Assembly: GCF_000471905.2 (NCBI RefSeq)
Contig: NW_006499799.1
Coordinates: forward strand, 2,590,497 to 2,654,496
DNA length: 64,000 bases
DNA from: Amborella trichopoda
Taxonomy: Eukaryota > Streptophyta > Magnoliopsida > Amborellales > Amborellaceae
Direction: 5' to 3'
Positions 33,444 to 43,307 of the stretch are shown here, in pieces. Made by a program: the position numbers and the translations under genes. Every line of letters begins with the position of its first letter. Position 1 is the first letter of the stretch. Under the pieces are notes generated by a model that was not told where the DNA came from, ran no database searches, and saw only the letters and a program-made list of their open reading frames with translations.

Positions 33444-35900
33444 TCACCTTAAGGGCTTGAGTCTACTTCGCCTGTGGTGGACTCTCCATGGTTGGGAGGT
33501 TGAAGGTTCAGCAGGGTTTGAGTCATCATTACCTAGGTCTTGTGTTGGGAGGTCCTCTCGCACCAGTGGAGCAGTGACTTGGGGATCAATTTTTGGAACG
33601 CTATAAGGCTCATGACATCCCTTTATTTTCTTTGTGATTATATCATGGAAACTGGAGCATACACATAGGTCGTGGCCCCATATCTGGTGGTACGAGCACC
33701 AATGGTCCTCAGTCCCCTGAGTAAGGCATCGGGGCTGCCTTGTGGGTTTTGGTGTGATAAGGCCTTCTTGCAGCATCATAACGAACAAGGCACGAAGGAG
33801 ATCAGGGGCTTCATCTTCCTCTTGGACTATCAATGCATGGGAGGCTTTTGCTGCCCTGAATGCCCTCTTTAGCTCTTCAAGCTTTATCTGACCCTTCTGA
33901 ATCAGGGCCTTGATAATGTCCTTTAGTGTGTAGCAATCCTCTGTGGGTTGGTTGATCCTTCGATGATAAACGTAGTAGTTTGCTTAAGGATCGAGTCCAG
34001 CTTGATCGAGGAACTTGGTCTCTCGGAGCTCGATCATATTCTGTTCCAGTAATAAGCGGAGTAGTGCAGGGACGCATTCCTCCTCAATGGGTACACTTTA
34101 TTCCTATGCCTGGTCCAATAATCATCTCGATTAAAGTTCACAGGTGGGGGTACTCGGTTGTACGACTGTTGTTGCTTGCTTGCCTGAGGTGTTTTCGCTA
34201 TATTTACCCCTTTTGAGAGGTCCAAAGTTTGAGAGGGAGCCTTATTTGGATCGTTGATCGTGATGGCTGCACTGATCACTCCTTTTGGTTGGTTGCCCCT
34301 GGTATTAGTCCGAGAGCTACCATTGCCTCAGTTGTTTCCTGAGGTTGCAGACCATTGTCCTGACTCCACATGGTGGTGTGACAGGCTTTCTATGCGGACC
34401 GATTTAGAGATCAGCTCTGACATGGAGGTCGGATTGGAGGCCTCATCATGTAGAGAAATCTCATATCGCATGTTTTGAACATAGGTTTGAACTGCTTCCT
34501 TTTCAGGCATGTGATTGGGATGGTGAGAGGTCAAATTTCTCCACCTTGATATGAATTGATTCACAGGCTCATCGAGATCTTGGGTTAATGTGAGACGTTC
34601 GATGGTTTGGACCTCTCTCTCGACCTCATAGAAATGCTGGTGGAACAATTCTCCATTTCCTCTCAAGTATGTACTGAGTTTGGGGGAAGCTGAGCATACC
34701 ACTTGAAAGCCAGGCCATCAAGGGTTTTGATAAACTGACGGAGAAGGAGTCTCCCATCAGCCGCTGTCTCTCGACATGCTGCTTGGAAGTGGGTGATATG
34801 CTGGTTCGGGGATGTTGTTCCATTGAACAAGGGAAACTTCTCTTTCTTGTAGTCTGAGGGAAACGACACCTGATAAATGTACGAAGGATACGACTTTTGA
34901 TAAGGCGTTACACCCTACATGCCTGGGATTTATCTACTTTTTAAGCTTGAGTCACCATAGCATCGATGTCTTCCTGTGAGACTGGGTGAGGGACAAAATT
35001 GTCCTGTGAGGCAGAGGGAAGGGGCTTCCTTGGAGGTGCATCATCTTAGTGATGGGATTTGACCTCATGGTTAGCTGATTGTCGTGCGACATCTATGCGA
35101 TCAATCTTCTCCATCATTGCACATACCATGCCTTCAAATTTATTCATGCGCTCTTCGTGAGAGTCGTTAGGATCATTTACAACCATTACGTTGATTGTTT
35201 CTCCAGGGAGGTCAGCCTTAGCTGCAGTTGAGGGCTTCCGAGCTTCATGAGTCGAATGTGGCAGATCGGTCAGCAAGGGGTCAACATGCCCTGTCTGAAC
35301 TTGAGTCTTGTATGCCGATCAAGTGAGGACCGATTCTCGATGGTCTTGAGACTGTGGCTGCTGAGTGGCTGGGTCATATTCTACAACACTAACCACAGTG
35401 CAAGGTTCATGGACTTCTTCTTCAGGTTTTGTCATCTGACGAGTGTAGAAGGGGTTCAGGTGAAGAGGGTCATCAGAGCTGGTTGCCCAGACCATCTTGG
35501 TTGCTTCCTTAGTCACAAGTTGTAGACCCCTATCGCGTTTGGCTTTGAGGTTTTGATGGACCTCATGATAGCGATCGAGACTGCTGCTGGTCGGCCTTTC
35601 TTGCGTAAGAAAGAGTTGTTTCCATTAAGTGAAGCAACGAGTGTGGGCCAAGAACTGGGGTCATCCTGGGTCGGGGAGGTTGAAGGACTTAATCTTTCAT
35701 AAGGTATTTGCCTCGAGCTATCTTATGAACTCCAGAGACATGACCGAGATGACAGGGATGGTTCAAGATGGTAGTCTTGGGGAAAGTCTTCGAGTACCAT
35801 GGTTGGAGGTGCTTGCTCAAAGGAGGAAGAGCAGGCAAAAGCAGGGCGGACTCATGAAGACGCCTGAGTTGGGAATGAGGGGCTGTCTGTGACGACAACG
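33444..35900 (-). pseudogene. gag remnant of the Tat element
   Basis: The minus strand shows, in order, the block PWYSKTFPKTTILNHPC (about 35800), FYTRQMTKPEEEVHEPCTV (35440), then FPLFNGTTSPNQHITHFQ and SFPSDYKKEKF (34860), WRNLTSHHPNHMPEKEAVQT (34520) and ISKSVRIESLSHHH (34390). Near 33730 comes a His/Cys block WCSYHQIWGHDLCVC. The same blocks recur in the plus-strand element at 47.6-50.2 kb. Gag forms the virus-like particle. The copy is broken. Confidence 0.75.
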
Positions 35901-36763
35901 CATGTGCGCCCCTCGAAGAAGGATCGTAGGTGATTTGGAGGTCAGCCCGAGCTCGAGCAAGTGGTCATGCCTTAGGAGGCCGAGAACCACGAGCAGATGT
36001 TTGTAAGAGAACAGGTGGAAGCTTGCCTCTTATAGGGTGTGCTAGTGTGTGTTGAGTAGGAGGACAAGGGGGTCGTCTTCCATGTACTCTGGTTGATGCA
36101 GTGATGGCGTTGCCTCGAGTGATGGGATGTTAATGCACAACATGTGCAGGACATGGCCTTAGGAGGCCTGATCCTAGATCTGTCTCGAGGTAACATAAGG
36201 GTTGCCCCGAGGTGTGGCTTTTGTGGATGACCCAGGGTCTCCGCCTCCATATTTCAAGCCTCTAAGGATAGAGACTCACGGTGGTGCAAGAATGTGGGGG
36301 GTATCCTTGCGGCGACCCACTGAAGCAACAACAACTTGCTTGCCTTTTACAAAAAGAGACTGGGCAGCCTTCCAGCGTACCTCGGCAATGCGACCGACAA
36401 GTGACTTGCTGGTGACAGGGTGCATGCTGTGAGTGGCAGCAGATGTGTTACTAATGCAGAGTGTATTGGCGAAAGTTCCAGCAGAGCTAGGAGCTAGGGA
36501 GTTAGGGACCTTTAAGTCTCACCTCACGCCTATCTAGGTTAAGACTTGGGAGCTAGACACTGGGTCTTTGCTCAAAAGGAAGGTTGGAAACGAAGTTCGA
36601 GGAACTTATTCCCCGGGAACGCTTGTGAATGAGAGGATCAAAAAATCCCCAATTCGGATAAATGGGTTAAGAAACCCAGCAACCATGTGGTGTGTGAAAG
36701 CAAAAGAAACAAAGAAAAAAAAAAACTAGCCAAACAAGAACGACTCGACGAAGGGGCAGTAAG
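35901..36763 (-). other. 5' untranslated region of the Tat element
   Basis: Lies between the primer site and the first gag block. Frames such as 36250-35972 (minus) have no recognised domain. An A-rich stretch lies at 36700-36726. Confidence 0.45.
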
Positions 36764-36780
36764 TCCCCATTGGAGTCGTC
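36764..36780 (-). other. Primer-binding site of the Tat element
   Basis: On the minus strand, four bases inside the 5' LTR end (36785), the sequence GACGACTCCAATGGGGA closely resembles the GGCGACTCCxxTGGGGA primer site that I associate with Tat/Ogre-type elements. Its position fixes the LTR edge and the strand. Confidence 0.7.
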
Positions 36781-36784
36781 AAGT

Positions 36785-38939
36785 TGGTTAGGTGCCTCAA
36801 TCTCATCCTTCGGATCTAGATGATCTAGCATCACGCGTCTCAGGTTTCAGGGGAACCCAGGACTTTGAGATCGCTCTCTCGAGAACCCCGCTCAGGAGCG
36901 AGGGCAGGTATACAAATCGATGAGAGAGGAATTTGAGGTAGGTTCGGGACTTACTTAGGCTGGCTAGCGTGGGCGCCCTCTTAGATCACGAAGAAAGCCC
37001 CCTAGTCGTAGAACTGGTTCGAAATCGCCTCCCTTGGCCTGTATTCTCCTATTTCTGCAATCACACACACATGGTTAATTTTATGAGACAAGTGGGCCGA
37101 AAGAGACCCCACCTTGTCTTTGAGCCGTCGCTACCCATGACAAAGGAATAAGAAGTGAGAGAAGACATGGACGACGATGAGCTTCCACCGTCCATGACAA
37201 AGGAATGAGAGAAGAGAGAGAATATGTGGACTGCGATGAGCTTCTGCAGTCCACGACAAACAATCAAGAAGAGAGAGAAAATATGGATGGTGATGAGTTA
37301 CGCCATCCATGACGGAGGAATGAGAGAAGAGAGAGAAGACATGGACGGCGATGAGCTTTCACCGTCCATGACAGAAGATTAATGAGAAAGAGAGAACATG
37401 GACGGCGATGAACATCCACCATCCATGACAGGGGAGTGAGAGAAGAGAGAGAAGACATGGATGATGATGAGCTTTCGACGTCCATGATACAGGAATGAGA
37501 GGAGAGAGAAAACATGAGTGGTGATGTGCTTCTGTCGTTCATGACAAAAGATTAAGAGGAGAGAGAAAACATGGGTAGCGATGTGCTTCTGCGGTCCATG
37601 ACAAGGAATAAAGAAAAGAGAGAGAACATGGATGGCGATGCGCTTTCGTCGTCCAACATAGGGGAAAGGGAGAGGAAACATGGACGGCGATGTGGTTCCG
37701 CCGTCCATGACAAAAGATTAAGAAAAGAGAGAGAACATGGACGACGATGTGCTTCCACCATTCATGACAGAAGGGAAGACAAGGAGACTTTGACAGAGGC
37801 CCGTCCTGCCACTTGGGTTAAGGCCCTGCTCACTGTTTGTGTCCCTGAAGCAAGAAGACATCATACTAAGCGATGGACTCTGTCATGCGTGAACAGAGAG
37901 GAAGGAGAGAAAATAGAGAGAGAGAGTAAGAAAGAGAAGAAAGAAAAAGGAGTGATAAAGAAAAAGAAGGAAAGTTGATAAAGAAGATTAGAGAAGAAAT
38001 ATGAAAGAAAGATATAACCGATAGGAGAGAGAAAGAGAGATATGAGAGGAGGAGAGAGAAAGAGAGATATGAGAGAGGAAATAGAAAGATAGAGATGAGA
38101 GGACAAGAGAGAAAATTACCTTCACCAAAGGCTACCAGACCTTTTTTCTCTCTCCTCTCTCTCTCCAAGACACGCCCACAATTTGAACGTGAAAACTCTC
38201 AAATTTTATTGATGAGTATTGAAAAATCAAGGGATCTATAACAATTGTGTTTAACATGTACTTATAGAATTGGGCCCAAACATGGGTGGATGCCCAAAAA
38301 ATTCCTAAATTGATGATAATTACAATTTAATTAAATTAAAAGAAATTCTAAAATTGGGTACGAAATGACTGTTTTGCCCTTTCCCAATAATGTATGAAAT
38401 TCTAAAATAGTCCCTGCTGCCGCCCTAGAACTTGCGTGATCTTCTATGGATGATTTGGTTTCTCTCCGACATCCTGCTCGAGACTGTGCACATCAACCTC
38501 CTTTAATGGAGATTGGTGCAGGGAGGTCACACAGGAATAGCGTGCGGCCTACCCTTTTTAAATGTTTCACCCATAACTTTGTCTTGAAATGTTCGTTGAA
38601 GAGAAAAATTGACCCATATGGGTTCTCGACCGTGCCAAATTCAATGGCAGTGGTCCCACCACTATTTGACACACCGAAAATAGAGTTCTAGTTACGGGGT
38701 CCGTTTCAAGGTGCTAGAGGCTGATTTTTCCAAAATTGTTTTTTTGTTTGCGCTATCTTAAACCTGTCGGATTACGATGAAACTTGGTAGGTGGCTTTTT
38801 GAAGTGCTTAGAAAGATTCTGAACCATTATGGGGCAATTATGATATTGTTAGGAATTTCACTGTATGTCGAGGATTTATTGACTGGCTTCCTCTTTATTC
38901 CGCATCAGGGACCAAGGTGCCGAAAAATATCTTCAAACA
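36785..38939 (-). repeat. 5' LTR of the Tat-type element
   Basis: Plus-orientation edges are TGGTTAGGTGCC and TTCAAACA. The minus strand shows TATAAG at 38261-38266 and AATAAA near 38203, a pyrimidine-rich stretch (37870-38150), then the hairpin array (37110-37780) and the conserved outer block (36785-37130). At 2.15 kb it is shorter than the related solo LTRs. Confidence 0.85.
37110..37780 (-). repeat. Hairpin array in the 5' LTR
   Basis: About eleven units at close to 58-bp spacing. The unit at 37679-37709 is perfect, with an 11-bp stem (CATGGACGGCG with CGCCGTCCATG) and a 9-nt loop. The unit at 37226-37254 has a changed but still fully paired stem, GTGGACTGC with GCAGTCCAC. Units are joined by AGAGAGAGAA linkers. 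Confidence 0.88.
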
Positions 38940-38940
38940 G

Positions 38941-39180
38941 TACCGTAATATAAATTTATGTTATTATAGTATTTTAAATACCGTAATAATATTTCAATTT
39001 ATAAAGGTATTTTGATTACCATAAAGCTCAATATGTATTATGGTAAAAGGCTACCGTGAAGGTCATTTTGGTCCAAAAAAGCTCGAAAATAGTGAAAGAG
39101 GGTGTAGGCGATGTTTTGAAATATTGAGGGTTTTTTTATTCGATTTAACTAAAATATAGGTATACTAGTGATAATTACCC
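38941..39180 (-). repeat. Pack-MULE right end: subterminal motifs and inverted repeat
   Basis: TACCGTAA-type motifs at 38941-39065 are followed by the right terminal inverted repeat (about 39050-39180), which ends TAATTACCC next to the 9-bp target duplication at 39181-39189. Confidence 0.82.
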
Positions 39181-39189
39181 TTGTTTTTA

Positions 39190-42100
39190 TAAATCCAAAA
39201 TTCATAAACAAAATACCCAGAGATTCCGAAAAATTCAAATAATAATTCTAAAAATCATATAACATTAAAATAAACATAATTAAATATTTTTTATGGGAAA
39301 GATATCCATAGTTTAGGAATAAATACATAACACTGGGACACTCCATCTTCTACTATTGTCCATGACCCACAGTCTATGCAGGGGCTCATTAGTGGATCAC
39401 CAAAGTCTAACCAATGGGCAAGGGTTCAAAATATATATCAGTGGATTTTAGGTTCTCCCCTAGAGACGTACTAAGGTAACTTAGATCTGATGTAACTGTA
39501 GCTCTATGGTGCATAGAGGTAATCTCTTACACATACACAAACTTCACCCTGAAAGATGATTTGTTTTCCTGAAATGATAATCATATGTGCATGTCGTTTG
39601 ATGGTATGCGGATGAGGCTTTAGCCCCCATCTTTGAAGCCCTCCATCACGCACATGGGTCACACAGTCCCTCGGCTCATTTATCCGGGAATACTCCGATC
39701 TCATCAAGGGATAACCAATTATAACCCTTATCGATTTATTCTCTGTGCCTAGGTAACATATGTTTTTTCCAATTGACTGGCCTAGCTCATCAAGCACAGT
39801 CTGGTATATGCAAACATCATTTTCTTAGTATGATCCACATATGACCATACTCCTATTGAGTTCATGTTCTATTATATCAAAAAGTTCAATTAGAGGTACT
39901 CATAAGGCTTTTAATGACCACATATGCTCAACAGCTTTGTTTTAGCAAATTGAATATTCGCTCCTGAAATGAGTTGATAACACCAGAAAAGGAGCCACAA
40001 GTGCATTACTTGGTCAAATAAGTACTTCAAAAACAACAAGTTATTGTCAGTAACCAGAAGATGTGAGATGATATGCCCAATATTAGGTGTTGGAAAGCCT
40101 TCTATTGTTCCACTATTAACAACCCCATGGAGAATTTAGCTTCATGACTCCCCAACCACAATATCAAGAAATGGAGACAAAGGATCAAGTTGTCTTAACC
40201 TCTTGTCGTCTTGAAATAGACAACATGCCATTAATTAAAACAGAAGATGGTCATCTTTGGTTCACTTATGCCATCAAGCCCCAAACACCATGCGACCAAG
40301 TTTTAGATTGAGATCAATGTTCTAAAATCGAACTGGCCTAGAAAACCTGCTAAGGGCCTAGTCCGAGTAATCCATAAATCGGCCGGTTTAACTGGCTTAA
40401 TCAGGTAGGTCCAAAATGTGACACAAAAAAAAAAAAAAAAAAAATACAATTTCAGAAAATATATGGATAGTATATTTAAAGCATGATTAAGTGAAGAACA
40501 TCAAGTGAAAAAATGGATTTTAAAATATCGATTTGTGCCCATAGGTATTTTTGAAACTTTCTAAAAAAGATGGACAAATGTAAAAATAAGTATTCATTGC
40601 CAAAACACTTTCCAATCTTTGACAACCTGATTAAAAGAATTAAAAAACACATTAAAAACAAATCTCGTATTTATTGGGTTTTTTTTTTTGAATTTTTCAT
40701 GGCCAAAATAAATGCCATTCTATTAACAAAGTCGCTTGATTGTTTGGAAAACCACCTGATTTGTTATTACTTGGATGGTGGCAGCACCAGCTTCAGAATT
40801 TGTGTATCTAACTTTAAAATACTCCTAATATTTAATTAAATTTAATAATAAAAAATATCTAGTTATAAACTAAAATAGAAAATTCAAGGAATAAATAAAT
40901 ATAAAATGAGCGAGAAACCTGGAGTTAGGGTCTGCATAAGGATTGTGGATTGATTTACTCCTTCTGATGCCTTCTTGAATCATGGTTCTAAAGTCGTTGG
41001 TCTAGGAGAACTTGTTCCCAGAATTTAATCTTCCTTTTGGAAGGATTTTCTAGAGAATTTAGGCTTAGGAGATTTCTCCTAAAGCTTTTTAGGATTTTTC
41101 GCTATTATTTTAAGAATTTTGTGATTTTTCGTATTTTCTAGGATTTCTGGATTAATTTCCCATTTTTCTAAGCTTTCTAGAATATATCCTATTTTCTCAT
41201 GAATTTTCCTAATTTTCTAAAGGGCTTTCCTATTTGTTTGAAATTTTCTAGGAATTTCCTAATTATTTGGGAAATTTCCTATTTTTCTAGGGATTTAGGG
41301 TATTTTCAAATGTACTTTGTGGGATTTTTAGGGGGTACTTATAGGCTTGAACTAGGTTTAGTGTTTAAATTAATGGGTATAATCTCCTAGTTTTGTTAGG
41401 ATTAGGTTTAGAGATTTCTTTTTTTTTTGGATTTTTCTAGATTTGTTTTGGAGCTCAAACCAACTTAGAATGGGTTTCTAAAAGGGAACTAGGCAGCTGG
41501 GCCCATCAGACCTTACGAGGCATGGCCGATCACATTGCATGAGGTGCGGCGCCTCGCGTGACCTGACGTGACACGGGTCGCCTCATGTGTCTTGAGCCTA
41601 GGGGTATTTTGATAATTTTAGGCCCTAAAGAGGGGTATTTTGATAATTTTAGACCCTGAAGCTTTCGAGGCTTGTAATGTTTGATCAATAGGTCTGATTA
41701 GGGTGATTCTTGAACCGTTGGAAAGATTGTGACTTCTCTATCATGTGAAATCAAATTTGTTCAAATTTGAGTTATTATTTAGGGGTTTAGGGGTCTACAA
41801 AGCTAGGACTTTAGGGTCTTGGTTTTAGGTTCTTTGGTGTCTGATTGGTATTCGGGTCAATTTTCTGAGTTCAAAAGGCTCATGGGTGTCTAAAGTGACT
41901 ATATGAGGGTATTTGGATAGGTTTTGGGTATCTTTGGGACAATTCCAAGGGTTTAGAGTCACTATGACGCACTAGGCTGTGTGATCCTTAAGACTTAATA
42001 TCAAGGATTTTAGGAGTTCCCTGGGATAGAATTTCAAGGGGTTATCTAAATTTGCCCCTCTTAAGAATTTTCCTAGGATACCGGGTGAATGACAAAGAAG

Positions 42101-42986
42101 TAGACATCTAAGGCACGATGGAAGGAAATTTTGAGGGGTCATCCTTTTGAATGATCAATACACTCTAGGAGGTGGTACGTCGATGGATATTTTTGATCTG
42201 TAAGACATTGTAATAAAACTGCACTATCTTTGAGGCATTGAGAGGTCTCAAACGATTGAGATCCGAAGTGAGAGTCAGTAGGAACCATGCTATAATTGAC
42301 CCAATGGCTTCTCCATGGCAAAGTCACACCAATGCTACCTGGGACATCAGTGTAGTCATCTTCTGTCATGGGCTTTTATTTTTGGGGCCTAGTTTTTAAT
42401 TGATTCGGATTTTTGAATTTTGAAAGAAATAATAATGATAAAAATATGGCTAATTGAAATTCTATTAACTTTTAATTCTAAAATTCAGGTTTAGGTTTTG
42501 GGAACCTATGGGTTGCTCTCCTTAAAAATGGTCTTTCCTAAGGGTTTTTGGTTCATGCTTAAGAATTTATGAGAAAGCGAAAATGCAATATCATCATGTA
42601 CGGGTTGTCCAACTCCTTCATTTTTAGAAATTGTTTTAGTAATTTTTAAAACAAAGAAAATTTGAAAAATAGAACGAGGTGCCTGGGCAAACAATCTTAA
42701 CAAAGACATTAAGATTTTTGAAATTTAACAAACACATAAGGAAAAAGTTTTGAAAAGACGGAAAATTTTGAAAAACAAGTTTGGTAAGCAGTATTGGCTC
42801 ATGCTACCATGGGGCTTTTATGTTTTTTATTTTTTAAATATGAATCATTGAGTATTCTTCATCTTCTAATCTTGGTTGTTGTGTCACAACTCAAGGGAGA
42901 ATTTTCTGAGCAAGTTGGTATCTTGGCTAATATAGGATATTGCCCCTTATTGCTCATAATCTCCTTCGATTTCCAGTTTTGTCCCT
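39190..42986. other. AT-rich DNA without recognisable features
   Basis: No gene, LTR pair or clear inverted repeat. An A-run of 20 lies at 40424-40443. Between 41060 and 41330 the words TTTTCTAGG and AATTTCCTA recur in a loose, degenerate pattern. GGGGTATTTTGATAATTTTAG is present twice in tandem (about 41592 and 41635). A word at about 40318 (CAATGTTCTAAAATCG) resembles the ends of hAT-like MITEs but no partner was found. Confidence 0.45.
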
Positions 42987-43307
42987 TGGCACATACTGAG
43001 GAGAGTTTGCTTGTTCTTCGACGTACCTATCTTGCCAATGCAGCAGAAAACAAGAACAACTAATGAGTAGTGAGTAAAATAGCTTTAATGGAGGAAACCT
43101 GACCTCGTTAGCACATAAGTGTTGGTTGGTTTAATGGAGGAAACTTGGCCTCGTTAACACACAAGTGTTGGTTGGTTTAATGGAGGAAACTTGGCCTCGT
43201 TAACATACAAGTGTTGGTTGGGGTTCAAAAGCTTCCCCTCCCGAAATATTACTTCTCATTAAATACCCAAGCCACGTTGAACCCAAGAAAATGGCCAAAC
43301 TATAAGT
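42987..43307 (-). repeat. 3' LTR, outer part
   Basis: Starts TGGCACATACTGAGGAGAG, matching the 5' LTR edge at 63981. It contains three tandem 46-bp units (from 43084, 43130 and 43176) with TTTAATGGAGGAAAC, CTCGTTAACA and AAGTGTTGGTTGG. It is interrupted at 43308 by the start of the plus-strand element. Confidence 0.62.
43084..43219. repeat. Three tandem copies of a 46-bp unit
   Basis: TTTAATGGAGGAAAC at 43084, 43130 and 43176, each followed by CTCGTTARCAYAYAAGTG and TTGGTTGG. Copies two and three are almost identical; the first is slightly diverged. Confidence 0.9.

Larger units (their letters stand above)
25899..38939 (-). mobile_element. Tat/Ogre-type Ty3/gypsy LTR retrotransposon, both ends present, broken
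   Basis: The outer ends read TAGTTAGGTGCC on the left and TTCAAACA on the right, flanked by an exact 5-bp duplication GTACC (25894-25898 and 38940-38944). The element is about 13 kb on the minus strand: 5' LTR 36785-38939, primer site, gag, a spacer, reverse transcriptase, RNase H, a second RNase H, integrase, a long post-integrase region, and 3' LTR from about 27420 to 25899. The extra RNase H after the first is the signature of the Tat lineage. The two LTRs share roughly 85-88% identity by eye in their outer 350 bp, so the insertion is old. The coding regions hold many breaks; it is inactive. Confidence 0.88.
24513..39180. mobile_element. Pack-MULE: Mutator-like element carrying an HSP90 fragment, split by an LTR retrotransposon
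   Basis: The left end (24513-24645) and the reverse complement of the right end (39050-39180) align over about 130 bp. Both read GGTAA, TTATC, CTA, TATACCT, AAATCG, then TTTCAAAAC or TCCCAAAACC, TCGCCTACAC and GGATGAAAATG or GGACCAAAATG. The flanks are an exact 9-bp duplication TTGTTTTTA (24504-24512 and 39181-39189), the Mutator size. Removing the 13-kb retrotransposon at 25899-38939 leaves an element of about 1.6 kb. It carries no transposase but does carry a piece of host HSP90 (25377-25817), the definition of a Pack-MULE. Subterminal TTACGGTAA-like motifs occur at both ends. Confidence 0.88.

Noticed and set aside
37110-37780. Regular repeat-spacer pattern that might suggest a CRISPR array
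   Set aside because: This is plant nuclear DNA. Spacers are GA linkers, repeats are degenerate palindromes, and related arrays sit in the same place in three other LTRs.
40318-40820. hAT-like MITE starting CAATGTTCTAAAATCG
   Set aside because: No convincing partner end or target duplication.
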